A stretch of DNA of 22,365 nt from Rhizophagus sp. LPA8_4_AMF (GCA_021464525.1 JADRCO010001122.1:1-22365); one strand, 5' to 3'; counted from the first letter of the stretch, positions 10,433 through 21,173 are shown. Numbers and translations are program-made. The notes: generated by a model not told the origin, from the letters alone.

Positions 10433-10595
10433 ATATGGAGTAAGTGCTGGAAAAAGTAACCAAATAGTTAAAAAATTTTTTTAAAAAATAACAAAATGTT
10501 CTGAATCAGATGATTAAATTTGAATCTATTTTACTTAAGAACTTTTTTTGAAAAAATTTTCAATTTGGTCCCTTTTCCTAGCATTTATCCCATAT
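10433..10595. mobile_element. Fold-back (MITE-like) element, about 163 bp
   Basis: The left arm begins ATATGGAGTAAGTGCTGG (10434) and the right arm ends CCTAGCATTTATCCCATAT (10595). The reverse complement of the right arm, ATATGGGATAAATGCTAGG, aligns with the left arm with few differences over about 45 bp. The centre is also palindromic (GATTAAATTTGAATC about the middle, GTTCTGAA ... TTAAGAAC outside it), so the whole segment can fold into one long hairpin. There is no coding capacity. This fits a non-autonomous DNA element; its target duplication is obscured by the AT-rich flanks. Confidence 0.65.
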
Positions 10596-11159
10596 ATTAT
10601 AAAATAGGTATTAATATAAAAAAGTATATGTGTAATAATAAAATTAAATATATAAATGACTTTTTTTTATTTTAGAAGAGTGATACTTATGGTATAATTA
10701 TTAAAAGGAGAGAAAGATAGTTAAATCTTACATTAAACTTAATAAAATCACATTATAATAATTTAATTGACTGTTAAATCTAACAAGAGGAGAAGGTGTA
10801 AGTTTGTATTAAACTAAATATGATGTAATATATATCAGTAATATTACTATTTTAATTACATATTTTATTAAAACTATGCTAAATAAAAAGTGTATATTTA
10901 TTTTAGTTAATAAATAAGTAATGGTTTAATTTTTATATCACTTATTGAAAAAAAAAATTAAAAATCAGGTTGTTAATAAAACAAATTAACAATTAAAATT
11001 ATAAATTTTATTAATAAATAAATTTATCAATATTACATATAGTACTTAAATATATTTGCTTTTTTAAAAAAATTAAACAGCATATAATAGAATTTCAAAT
11101 ATATTTAAAATATAAAGTTATAATTTAACTTTTAGTACTAATAGAAAAAAGAGTAAATT

Positions 11160-11345
11160 TGATCAAATTTAAAAATTTAAAAATCAGTTTTTTGCAATTA
11201 TCTCATCATTTAGTAATTCAATTTAGCAAATCTTTTTTTAAATTGTAGCTATTAATGAACTTTATAAAACAAAAAAAGTTTATTCAAATCTGATCATTAA
11301 ATTCTAAAATAATTGCAAAAAGATTGAGCAAAAAGTATCAATTTT
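11160..11345. mobile_element. Second, more diverged fold-back element
   Basis: TTTTTTGCAATTATCTCATC near 11188 pairs with the complement of the stretch around 11305-11325 (TAAAATAATTGCAAAAAGATT). Further arms (CAAATCTTTTTTTAAATTG against AAAAAAAGTTTATTCAAATC) continue the pairing inward, leaving a short centre near 11250. The design is like the element at 10433, but with more mismatches. The ends are approximate. Confidence 0.45.
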
Positions 11346-12095
11346 AATGCAAATCAGTTATAAATTATATATTAGATATTTGGAAATCTGATGTAATAAT
11401 ACTATATAAAATATTAGAGTAATCAAATACTAATATAAAAATATTAACAAAATTTAGATTAAATTATAAATAATTAAGGAAATAGCAGTTGAATTGCAAT
11501 ATATAAAAAATAAATTTACAGGATAAATTTTAGCTATATTTTAAGCCAAAAGATATTAATTAAAGTAATTTTAAAGTGTACTATTCTAGCCGGTATAAGT
11601 AAAATGTTAAAATAACTTAAATAATTTTATATAAATTAATATTTATTTTAATTAAATTAATAAATTATTGGTTTAAATCTAATTATATCTGCTACATTAA
11701 TACATAATTGACCAATATCTTGCGTTTCAATTGTATAAAAAATCTATTTCAATAACTTATTAGATGGCTTGGTTTGGACTTTGAAGATTAGCATTTATAT
11801 ATGATCCTTCTATTTATTAGAACATAATATGGGTTTTATTTTATACACCTACATAAAATACAGGGTGTAGTGACAAATAAAATTTTTTACAAAAAAAAAG
11901 AACCAAAAATAGAACAAAAGCCTTGGCACATTATGATAACTATACCGTCCTGGTCCTAACATAGCCTCAAACTTGGCTGTCAAACATAATCCCGCATGTG
12001 TAAAAGCGAATATTCATCATAATTAGATTTTCATAGTTGGGTACCATTTTGTGAATCATTAAAATAAGAACATAAACATTCAACCTTTTAAAAAT

Positions 12096-13244
12096 CTAGT
12101 TTCTTCTCCTTTCGGCATTAGCATTATTATTATTACCACCCGACATGAAATTTGCTATAGTGGAAGAAAGATCAGGCATTTCAGCTAATGGATTTTGCGC
12201 TTGATTTTCTTGAAGTTCTCTTAAGGCATCTGGATCTGCCAGTTTAACAAAGAAGAAGTATAAGCATTAATTCTTTTTTTTTTTTTACGGAACCAGAGTT
12301 TAACCTCATTATTGACTCACCCATATTAGCCATCATTTTTGGCATAAAAAATAATAATAATACACTGAAACCCATCATAATTATATACGGATTTGCAAAT
12401 AGACTCGCAATACTAAATCCATCTCTAACCTATAAATAAAGAAAGAAAAATTATATTATAAAATATACGAAGAAAAAAAAAACCGACAAGTCTAATAGAT
12501 ATTTACCATAAAATATTCTGACGTAGATCTAGCAGATAATTCTAATGGATATTGTAAAGAAGGTCCAGTATTACTCCATTCACTACCTATTATTGTTACA
12601 AAAGGTCTAACTCCTTCTGAGTCAACATCAACCCTTATCTAATACGGTTTAAAAAATTTCTTTCAACTGGTTGATCTATGGTGATAGACAATATTCGACC
12701 TTAAAATATCTAGAAAAATTACCTTGGGATATATAAATTTTTTTGAAGAAATTTCCAACAAGTAAGATCCTTGTGGTACATCTCTAGAAATATAATCAAG
12801 TTAAATCACTAAAATCCATCATTCTTTCAGGATTTAAACATAATAAACCATTAAATTAGTTACATTACGAATTTTCCATTCTTACGAATTAATGCAGAGT
12901 ATTTTCCTCCATCCAATATAATCTTCGTTGTTGGTTCAAGTTGTGATAAATCTATTTTCGAAAAAATTCATGGTTGATCTTTTGGATCAAAAAAAAGTTT
13001 TAAATTACTTGAATAAATTATTTTTGATATGATGGTTTACCTTTTAATGTCGAGCTAGGAACTAATTTTCCTTCGATCTTGTATGTTTCTACACAGAATG
13101 ACGGTATAGCAAATAAACTAAATAGTTTTGATTATAAACAAAAAAATTATAGCTTTAATTAAACGACTTGAAAGATAAAAAAGGTAAATACCTTAGAAGG
13201 ATTAACACTAGACATGAAAACGAAGAACGTAAAAAAGAATGCAT
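12096..13244 (-). CDS. EMC7: ER membrane protein complex subunit 7
   Basis: Seven exons (13244-13192, 13117-13041, 12951-12864, 12783-12723, 12638-12507, 12429-12321, 12235-12096) give 660 nt in continuous phase, a 219-aa protein; introns are 74-89 nt. Residues 1 to about 26 are a signal peptide (MHSFLRSSFSCLVLILLSLF). A lumenal beta-sandwich follows, with the family pattern KIEGKLVP, DGGKYSALIRKNGKF and DVPQGSYLLEI (74-84), then YPKIRVDVDSEG. The segment FANPYIIMMGFSVLLLFF (about 148-165) is the single membrane anchor, followed by the typical MPKMMANMDPDALRELQEN and the cytosolic motif MPDLSSTIANFMSG. EMC7 is a peripheral-lumenal, single-span subunit of the EMC, which inserts and stabilises multi-pass and tail-anchored membrane proteins in the ER. 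The length is slightly shorter than the human protein. The third donor was set at GTAACT, which keeps phase and restores the V-I-D-V-P join; the neighbouring GTAATG does not. Confidence 0.95.
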
Positions 13245-13750
13245 TTTCAAATTCCTTTTGATACTAAAAAAGTTTTACAAAGTAGAAAAATAAGGTTCCT
13301 CAAACAAAAAAAAAGGGTTAAACTAAAAAAAACTAAAATGAAACCTTATTAATCGGAAAATTTAATTGATTCCCACTATAGGTAACGCCCGCAATTTCCG
13401 AATCACTTTTAACCATAGATATCACATGCTAATAAAAAAAAATAATAATTGATCAACAAGTGAAGTATTAACAATTGTCAATTGTCATTCATAAGGGATA
13501 AACAAAATTTACGTTTTCACATAAATGATTGATCCAATATTTTTGTAAAAGTTTTGGGTTTTTTTTTTGATAATCTCTTGCTATATATACATACAAACGA
13601 CTAAGTGACATAAGCCCAAAAAAAAAAATTATTCTTTCTGACCTTATACTGACTGCATCATAAATTGCAGTTAGTTATTTCAATACCGATTTCGTTATTT
13701 CCCACGTTAAATTTTGTTCTTCGTTAATCGCTTCCCCTAGTTAAGAAGAC
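13245..13750. promoter_or_regulatory. Shared upstream region between EMC7 and the SMP-domain gene
   Basis: This is 506 bp between two divergent start codons. It contains A- and T-runs, one less AT-rich block (about 13378-13425, GGTAACGCCCGCAATTTCCG), CTATATATAC near 13579 and a pyrimidine-rich stretch just before the plus-strand start. No specific factor site can be named. The arrangement suggests a bidirectional promoter. Confidence 0.5.
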
Positions 13751-16492
13751 ATGACACTAGCGAGTTTTTTATTAATATACGTATTTGGTGGTCTTACTTT
13801 CCTTCCATTGTTAGGAGGAATAGTAATGATAATAATATTTCCACCATGGACATGGAAAATAAAAAAGAATACAACAATGAAGTTTGATGATGTATCGCCG
13901 AAAGATCTTCTTAACCTTAATTCTACTAATCGGGATGATTCGTCATATCATAAATTCGGATGGTTGAGAGTAACAAGAGAATTCGATCTACCTAATAACG
14001 GAGCATCAAACAGAAGTACATTCGGTATGATGAAACAAGGAATAACATCATTTATGGAAGGATCAAACAATAATAATAAAAACCACAAACGAACGAAAGA
14101 TTCATTTTTTGCGGTATTGAAATATAATACATTATTTATGTATGATAGCGAAAGACAATTAGATTGTAAAGGTATCATAATAGTATCAAATCACGACGTA
14201 ACAATATTTCCTGAACAATTACCTGATAATGAAATATTTACTAAAGTTAGTTCAATAAGGTTAACCAAAAAACCATCAATTTGTGCGGAAATGGCTGTGA
14301 ATTTAGAAAACAATAACTGTAGTAATAATAATTATTACTTGTTTTGTGATACCGGAGTGGAAAAAGAAGATTGGTATTTTGCATTACAGAGATCTTCCAA
14401 GCTAGAATCAAATGATAATTCTACTGATAAACAAATTAATAAGGATAAATCCCTATTTGATTCATTTGCTATGAATCATTTATTGAAGACTCTTTATTCA
14501 AACGATGATCATATACAAACTCAGTGGTTAAACGCAATATTAGGCAGAATATTTTTATCGGTATATAAAACACAAGCAGTTAAAAATTATTTTATTCGTA
14601 AATTAGTAAGAAAAATAAAAAAAGTGAAAAAACCTGGATTTTTATCTGATATACAAATAAAATCTGTGGACGTAGGCGATGGTATACCTTATATAACAAA
14701 TCCAGAATTGGTGAAATTATCACCAGATGGCGATTTAGACGTGGATATAAATTTAAATTATACTGGAGGTTTTCGTGTAGAAATTGAAACCGAAGCGATC
14801 ATATCCGTTACAGGATTGAAGACTATCAAAGTACCTTTAGTGTTAGCTGTTGTATTAAGGGGATTACAAGGAAAAATGTTATTACGTATAAAATCTCCTC
14901 CTACAAATAGACTTTGGATGGGATTTTATGACATGCCAAAATTGGATCTTTTAATTGAACCTGTCGTATCTGAAACTCAATTAAAATTTGCCCCCGTTAT
15001 TAAAGCTATCGAATCAAAAATTCATGAAATGATTATGGATTCTTTAGTATTACCTAATATGGATGATACCTCCTTCTTCAATAGCTTTGGTATGGGCGGA
15101 ATCTACGAAGGCGAAGTCGAACAGCCAAAACAACAAACGGATACACTAGCGGTAACACCGCCATCGACGCCATCGACGCCATCGACGCCACCGACAGCTC
15201 TATTGCCAACTGATTCCGAAAAGGACTCTCTCAAATCAATTGAAGAAGAAGAGTGTGTTGTAGCAGATATTCAATCAACTTTAACAGCAAATGAAGAAGT
15301 TCTTAAAGCGATTATCTCTTCTCCTGCAAGATTGGAATCAACTAAGTCAGATGCTAAAGTAGAAGTTACTATTCCTACAATTCCTACAGCAATCACTTCT
15401 AATACCACGGAGAATAACAGGAGCTGGTCATCAACGGCAACAACAAAATTAAAATCTGCTTTCTCTGAACCAAATTTATTAAAAACAAATACTTCTAGAT
15501 TTCGCTCTATATCAAAACAATTTATGAAACAACGTACTGATGATTCTTCTTCCGCTGTCGTAAAGGAGACCTTAAAGGAACCTGTGAAAGAGCATATTAA
15601 GGAATCAAACGTAGAGAATAATTTACCTTCTTCTAATTCGAGTAACTCTTCAAATAGTTCAGTTCAAACTACTACTTCTTCCACATCGACTTTGCGGAGA
15701 TGGTCTCAATCTGTTAATATTCGTCGTAGAGCAGGTATTGCTGGTATTTTAAATCACGCTAGTATCACTTCTAACAACAATAGCAACAGTAACAACAATA
15801 ATAGTAATGATAACAATAACGACAATAATAATGATAACAACAATAATAATACTTTAACCAGTAATAAAACTAATAATAAAACCATCTCAAATACCTCTGA
15901 TAGTACATCGAATAATACTGAAAATGATGCACAAAAATCACAGGATAGTTCTATGGATTCTATTCCCATTACATTATCAGCCGTTTCAGCAGATCCGGTA
16001 GATTCTGTAGATAATCGAAGTCCTAGTATGTTAATAGAAAATTTTGCTCCATTAAGTTCTTCTCCACAAAATATTTCTCCACTCAGTATCTCACCAGCAA
16101 GTGTTGCATCACCTACAATAACCACAACGTCAACTAAAAGTACAAATACGGAATATTTAACCCTTCCTACATATAAATCATCATCATCATCATCATCATC
16201 GTCATCATCATCATTGTTATATTCAACTATTCAAAATGATATACCAAAAACAACAACGCCAACTCCTCCTCCTTCACCTCCAAAATCACCGAAAGAACCT
16301 TTAAATGTACATAATAATTCACCTCATTCTCCCCCCTCTTCAACTAAAAGTACTAAAAGTACATCATCTCATAGTCGTGATTCATTTTTATCAGAAAAGA
16401 ATTCATTACATGATGATAATGAATTTTTTCCTGAAGTAACTCCTTCTATACTTAATACTCCCGTAGAAGAATTAAATCGTGTACTAGGTTAG
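13751..16492 (+). CDS. NVJ2: SMP-domain lipid-transfer protein with PH-like domain (Nvj2/TEX2 family), 913 aa
   Basis: This is a single intronless frame. Residues 5-33 are a hydrophobic N-terminal anchor ending in IIIFPPWTW, as in fungal Nvj2. A PH-like region spans about 68-215 (FGWLRVTREFD ... GVEKEDWYFALQRSS). The SMP domain runs about 238-437: FAMNHLLKTLYSNDDHIQTQ and WLNAILGRIFLSVYKT at its start, then GDGIPYITNPELVKLSPDGD, and LWMGFYDMPKLDLLIEP near its end. Residues 440-913 are a low-complexity tail with TPSTPSTP, a poly-Asn run (about 674-700), a poly-Ser run (about 811-823) and PPPSPPKSPK. SMP domains form tubes that carry glycerolipids. Yeast Nvj2 works at ER-vacuole and, under stress, ER-Golgi contacts, moving ceramide, and metazoan TEX2 is also on the ER. 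The tail may be a phosphorylated linker. Other SMP families (E-Syt, Mmm1, Mdm12) lack this anchor-PH-SMP order. Confidence 0.93.
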   Translation: MTLASFLLIYVFGGLTFLPLLGGIVMIIIFPPWTWKIKKNTTMKFDDVSPKDLLNLNSTNRDDSSYHKFGWLRVTREFDLPNNGASNRSTFGMMKQGITSFMEGSNNNNKNHKRTKDSFFAVLKYNTLFMYDSERQLDCKGIIIVSNHDVTIFPEQLPDNEIFTKVSSIRLTKKPSICAEMAVNLENNNCSNNNYYLFCDTGVEKEDWYFALQRSSKLESNDNSTDKQINKDKSLFDSFAMNHLLKTLYSNDDHIQTQWLNAILGRIFLSVYKTQAVKNYFIRKLVRKIKKVKKPGFLSDIQIKSVDVGDGIPYITNPELVKLSPDGDLDVDINLNYTGGFRVEIETEAIISVTGLKTIKVPLVLAVVLRGLQGKMLLRIKSPPTNRLWMGFYDMPKLDLLIEPVVSETQLKFAPVIKAIESKIHEMIMDSLVLPNMDDTSFFNSFGMGGIYEGEVEQPKQQTDTLAVTPPSTPSTPSTPPTALLPTDSEKDSLKSIEEEECVVADIQSTLTANEEVLKAIISSPARLESTKSDAKVEVTIPTIPTAITSNTTENNRSWSSTATTKLKSAFSEPNLLKTNTSRFRSISKQFMKQRTDDSSSAVVKETLKEPVKEHIKESNVENNLPSSNSSNSSNSSVQTTTSSTSTLRRWSQSVNIRRRAGIAGILNHASITSNNNSNSNNNNSNDNNNDNNNDNNNNNTLTSNKTNNKTISNTSDSTSNNTENDAQKSQDSSMDSIPITLSAVSADPVDSVDNRSPSMLIENFAPLSSSPQNISPLSISPASVASPTITTTSTKSTNTEYLTLPTYKSSSSSSSSSSSSLLYSTIQNDIPKTTTPTPPPSPPKSPKEPLNVHNNSPHSPPSSTKSTKSTSSHSRDSFLSEKNSLHDDNEFFPEVTPSILNTPVEELNRVLG
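15769..15860 (+). repeat. AAC/AAT repeat encoding poly-Asn
   Basis: This imperfect AAC/AAT trinucleotide run inside the SMP-protein gene encodes Asn broken by Ser and Asp. The mixed codons and GAT/GAC interruptions suggest an old tract. The complementary strand reads as poly-Leu and is not a gene. Confidence 0.9.
16179..16217 (+). repeat. (TCA)n microsatellite encoding poly-Ser
   Basis: About twelve TCA/TCG codons in a row lie in the tail of the SMP-domain protein. The near-perfect repeat suggests recent slippage, so length may vary between strains or nuclei. Confidence 0.9.
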
Positions 16493-19400
16493 AAAATCGT
16501 AATTTTTAATTTTTTTTTTAATTAAACCTTAAAATTAATAATTATATGAACATTTAAAACGAGATGGACTTAATAGAATTTGATTTATTTATTTTTTAAT
16601 AATAGCTAAAGACACCGTAAAATAGGTGAAAAGTGTATATTATTTTATTATTATTGTTTGCTGTATATTATTTTGCAATATTTGTATTAGGGTTTAAATT
16701 AATTGATATATTTTTCTAAAATAGATTATTATTATTAACTATAATACTGCAAAATAGTTAATAAATAATACAAAATTTTTATAAATAATCTATGTTAGAA
16801 AAATTTGAATGTTGTGCTGATATTACTATTTGCTAATATATTCTATAATATTATTCATGCCACTAACTTATGTTCGCCATACCATATATCCCTTCTTCTA
16901 AAGAAGCTGACAAAATTTCATTGCTAGATTTACCACTTTGAGACTTTTTTTTTTACTATAGTAGTTCGATATGTATAATTATAGCGATTTGTTCTCTTGC
17001 ATCGCGTCTCATAAGTTCTAGGTATATCAATTACGTTTGTCCGACTGTAACCTATTGTTGTTAACAGTATCCATGATTTGAACTTTTAAAATGCCCATTT
17101 GTATTTGTACTTCAAGATGTTAATTTCAATCGTCAGACCGTATCGTTCTTTTTTGAGATGGTAACTTTTGGTTTGATATGGTAACTTTTAGAAAATAAGC
17201 TTTATTATGAGTAATGAAAAATCAGATGTGATTTTATAACTATTGCCCGAATAATTTGAAAAATGATTGTGTTTCATTTCTAATTCTAATTTGTAAATAC
17301 ATGAAATTTTGAGATTTAATAATTGGTTAAGGTTATAGTGAGAAATAATAAGAATTAAATAAATCAAGGTGAACTAGTATATTCTTGTGATGGTACAAGT
17401 CAAATTGAACCTTTTTATTCTCTTCATCCTCCTTCTCTGTAACATCAACATCAAAAAATTTTTTATCGCAATAATCCTTTTCGTGTGTTGACTTCTTAAT
17501 ATTCGATGACCACGTTAATTTACAATCTCTAGATGAACGCCGACGCGTAATATATTAAAATTTGATTCAATAAATGTCAATTTCATATTTATCAATTATT
17601 ATGATAAAAATTCAGGGAATTTAAGATTCTTTTTTCAACAAAACTTGATATAAAATATGAAGAAGACAAACGTAATAAAAGAATCCAGAATGCTTCATCA
17701 TTACCGCGTAGCCAAATTTCACAAATAAATCTTTCTATTTGAAATCTGAGTGAAAAATTTCATTCTAATCCATGATTATATATTCATTCACGTTACCATA
17801 TACTGTAATAAGGTCATTATCCATTATAATGGTTAAAATTTTCTTTTATCACCATTTATTCTTTATTTTTTTCCTACATCAAACCCTATCCACAATAATT
17901 ACGTTTTTGCACTACTGTCGCCACCTCCTCTTCCATCTTTGGGATCTGTCCTTACTATCAATAATGCAGCTTTCAAAGATATTTTTTGTAAAGTAATTGT
18001 ACTAGGGTAAATTAATTATCTCCATAAATTTGTTTAAATTTGATAATTAATCACATGAGATATCCAAATCGAAACACGTTGTTTTGGATTGTGGTCATGG
18101 AGGATATTTATATAATTTTCTATAACGAACAGTTAGATACGATTTAACAGGACATGATAATCGAGGAATTTTGTATTTCGAACACCACCATCATCATCAT
18201 TGCACTGACGAATTGATTTTCTTAAATGTTGATGAAGCATGCATATTCAATTAACTAAGAAAATATGAGTTCTTCCGTTTTCAAACTGCATTGTTCAATA
18301 TTGATTTTTATTTTAGACATTTTCCTATTGAAACTGATTCGTATAATTGAAGCTGATTCGTTTGATAAAATTCTCTTGTTGAGCTATTTGTTGATTTGTT
18401 GAGAATATAGAAATTTTCGTAATTGAAATAGTTTGTTGTTCTTGGAACTTGTTGATAAATCAAACGATGAATTGCAGGAATTGATTTTTTTTATCACAGC
18501 TGATAATTGAAAAATCATCGAAATCAGAATATGACGTACAATTTACTCGTTCTAATCAATACTATTTAAGTGCTGTATTAATTAACAATAGTAAAATTAT
18601 GTTATTACTTAAAAACCTTAAAATACAGTATAAAAAAAAAAATAAAGAAATAAAATGTGATACTTTTGAAAGAATTGTGATGTAGTTCTATATGTATTAA
18701 AGCCTAGAATTGGATGCGGATGCGGTACAGGAGGTAATAAAGTCGCGTCGTTGAATATACTGTATTGATCTTTTTTTTCTCCGATAAAACTGACTTATTT
18801 ACGCGTAAGGACGTATATGAGTTTAAAACCAAAAAAAATAAATAAATAAATAAATTGTATAATATCACTATCACGTGTACTTGCTGCGCCATGATCACTT
18901 CACAATGCTTTGAATGGAGCAACTTTCATGTTTTTAACTCAGTCTCATTTTTATTTTTTAATTTTTTTTACTTTTTTTTAATTGTATAGTATTAATATTT
19001 ATTACCTGATCATTAGCTTGTGAAATTATATTATCTTAATGATTCCAAATTTATAAATTTATACGTTATCTGTTATGTAATGATTTGCCTCGCGTGAAAG
19101 AGTTTGATGTATGCAAAAAAAAAAGAATCGTTAAATCAAGCATAATACTAAAGTTGTAATACATTTTGTACATTCCATGTGGAGTCGTGGATAGGAGAAT
19201 TTGTATACGGAATTGACTATTTATAAAATAATCAATCATAATAGGAAAAAAGGAAATTCCAAATAGTAACACCTAAAATCATATCATAGCGAACAATAAT
19301 TAGATAATCTAAAAACTCCTGATAAGGAAGTAATTAATTGGATGATGATGTAATAATGCTTTTTTTATTAGATGAGCAATCCGCGGAATTTGTAAGAATT

Positions 19401-19682
19401 TTCGTTGATCGCTGATCTTTATATGACACGCACCACATGATTTATTAATTATAATAACACCTTTTTAATGAATAGAGAAATTTTTACGCCTTGCACGACA
19501 AACAAAATAGTTGTTAGTATCATGGTTTCTTTTTGATAAGGTTAAACAAACAATTTTAAGTACATTACACAGATGGGAATATTTTATATATTTTTTTTTT
19601 CATTTAAAGATATAAATTTAGCTTTTAATAACCCATCCGAGATTTTTTTTTCAAAATAAATTTTTTTTTTTGATAAAAAACG
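16493..19682. other. 3.2-kb intergenic region, no supported gene
   Basis: The start is the 3' flank of the SMP-domain gene; the end (about 19560-19682) is the A/T-run-rich leader of the aquaporin gene. In between I see no convincing gene. A short plus-strand frame near 18138-18252 reads YDLTGHDNRGILYF, six His, then CTDELIFLNVDEACIFN. The minus strand near 17905-17985 reads SLKAALLIVRTDPKDGRGGG. Both are bounded by stops on at least one side, with no clear splice partners. ATGGTAACTTTT is directly repeated near 17157 and 17179. ATTGAA(A/G)CTGATTCGT is repeated near 18328 and 18347. An (AAAT)n run lies near 18836-18855. The 68-74-codon frames in this stretch look spurious. Confidence 0.6.
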
Positions 19683-20633
19683 ATGGCGGATGAACGTGGA
19701 GCGATTAATAAAAGTGGACCATCGTCAACTTATGGAGCTACCGAAAATAATGGAGAGTCAGGAGGAACAAGAGGAGCACCAGCCACTGAAGATGTAATCG
19801 TTATTCAAGACTCAGGATGGTATTATATTAAATTTAGATTCAAGGAACCTTTCGCAGAATTTTTGGGAACCTTCATTTTGGTTTCATTTGGTGTAGGAGC
19901 TATCGCTCAAACCGTACTTAGCGAAGGAGCAACTGGAAATTGGATCACTATTGCTTTAGGTTTTGGTTTAGGTCTCGCATTGGGTATTGCTGTTAGTGGA
20001 CATTATTCTGGTGGACATTTAAATCCTGCCGTTACCATCACCTTGGCAATTTATCGTAAATTTCCTTGGATTAAAGTTCCTATTTATATCACGGCTCAAG
20101 TGCTTGGAGCTTTTGTTGCAGCAGCAGTTATTTACCTTAATTACGTACCTGCTATTTATAATTATGCTGGGGACAAAAGAGATGTTATAGGAGCCAATGC
20201 AACGGCCGGTATTTTTGCTACCTATCCACAACCATTCATGTCAATTGGTGGTGCCTTCTTTTCCGAAGCTCTTGGAACTTTCTTTTTATTACTCGTTATC
20301 CTTGCTATGACTGATGAACGTAATGTTCCTACTACCAGGATAGTTGCTCCTATAACCATTGGTCTAGCTTTAACGGCCATTGCTATTTCATTTGGTTTTG
20401 AAACCGGATTTAGTTTAAATGGAGCTCGTGATTTTGGACCTAGATTATTCACTTTCTTTATTGGCTATGGTGTTGAAGTTTTTACTGCTTATTCGTTCTA
20501 TTTTTGGATTCCTATAATTGCTCCTATTGTTGGTGGATTGGTTGCTGGTTTTGTTTATGATTCTTTACTTTATTGGGGTGAAAAATCCTTTCTAAATAAA
20601 AACGTGCATCATGAGCATAGAGAAATAGCTTAG
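19683..20633 (+). CDS. Aquaglyceroporin (major intrinsic protein), 316 aa
   Basis: This intronless gene starts at the ATG after an A-rich leader (AAAACGATGGCG). A hydrophilic N-terminal tail of about 50 residues precedes six membrane helices and two half-helices. Family marks are EPFAEFLGTFILVSFGVG in helix 1, SGGHLNPAVTIT with the first NPA at 114-116, a second-repeat helix SEALGTFFLLLVIL, and NGARDFGPRLFT with the second motif at 246-248. The Asp after the selectivity Arg (R249, D250) and the adjacent FGPR are typical of glycerol-conducting members. The second NPA is NGA here. The product should be a plasma- or inner-membrane channel for water and small neutral solutes such as glycerol. Arbuscular mycorrhizal fungi have related AQPF-type channels implicated in water exchange with the plant; which paralogue this is cannot be said without comparison. 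A possible AATAAA poly(A) signal lies near 20808. Confidence 0.97.
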   Translation: MADERGAINKSGPSSTYGATENNGESGGTRGAPATEDVIVIQDSGWYYIKFRFKEPFAEFLGTFILVSFGVGAIAQTVLSEGATGNWITIALGFGLGLALGIAVSGHYSGGHLNPAVTITLAIYRKFPWIKVPIYITAQVLGAFVAAAVIYLNYVPAIYNYAGDKRDVIGANATAGIFATYPQPFMSIGGAFFSEALGTFFLLLVILAMTDERNVPTTRIVAPITIGLALTAIAISFGFETGFSLNGARDFGPRLFTFFIGYGVEVFTAYSFYFWIPIIAPIVGGLVAGFVYDSLLYWGEKSFLNKNVHHEHREIA

Positions 20634-21173
20634 ATTAAATTTATTATATGTATAAATATGCAAAATGTATTCTATTTTTTTATTTTTTTTTATTAGGAAA
20701 TAGTTTTCTATTTCGAATAAGAAAAAAGAAATATGTATTATGTGAATTTGTATTAAATTTTGCTGTAAATAATACTAAATATGTTAACATTTGAATGTAA
20801 TTAAAACAATAAAGTTCTTTATAGTAACTCTGACTTTCTAGTGATATATTCGAAATATTCTATAAAGAAATATAGAAATTTCAAATGATTACATCATATT
20901 ATGCAGAACGCATTGTTTCATCATGAATACCAAATTTTGTATGAGACTGCATATTGATCATCAGGTAATACTTGCATCATTGTTTATACGAAAATATTAT
21001 AAATACATCAACCATCTTTTTTCAACAGTCTTCGTACAATAAAACGAAAATTTTTCTCATCAACGAAAAAATATTAAAAGAAAAAACCGGTTTTTTTTAA
21101 GAAAAAAAATAAAAAAATAATAAATAAATTTTACGCCCAAACGAAGATCCTTACGAAAATCTCCTAAAAAAAA
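20634..21173. other. Intergenic between aquaporin and small gene
   Basis: This is the 3' flank of the aquaporin gene, with CAATAAAGTTC near 20807, then AT-rich sequence leading into A-rich runs just before the next start codon. No other feature is supported. An in-frame TAA at 21165-21167 precedes that start. Confidence 0.6.

Larger units (their letters stand above)
9300..12095. other. Long AT-rich intergenic region
   Basis: The part next to 9300 is the presumed promoter and 5' leader of the minus-strand membrane-protein gene. The two 61-62-codon minus-strand frames at 9337-9538 are not convincing genes. From about 9900 to 11870 the sequence is extremely AT-rich, stop-dense in all frames, and carries two fold-back elements listed separately. 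The right end (about 11870-12095) is likely the 3' flank of EMC7. A small inverted repeat, ACACCTACAT...ATACAGGGTGT, lies near 11847-11870. Confidence 0.7.

Noticed and set aside
11847-11870. ACACCTACAT/ATACAGGGTGT as a transposon end
   Set aside because: The arms are short with mismatches, and no partner terminus was found; it could equally be a 3'-end hairpin near the EMC7 gene.
15754-16125. Minus-strand 123-codon frame with a poly-Leu end
   Set aside because: It is antisense to the Asn/Ser-rich tail of the SMP-domain gene; the Leu run is the complement of AAC/AAT codons.
18138-18252. His-rich plus-strand fragment as a gene
   Set aside because: It is about 38 codons, bounded by stops, with no start codon or clear splice partner; the His run comes from a CAC/CAT repeat.
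20019-20452. Two minus-strand frames of 70-76 codons
   Set aside because: They are antisense shadows of the aquaporin coding region.
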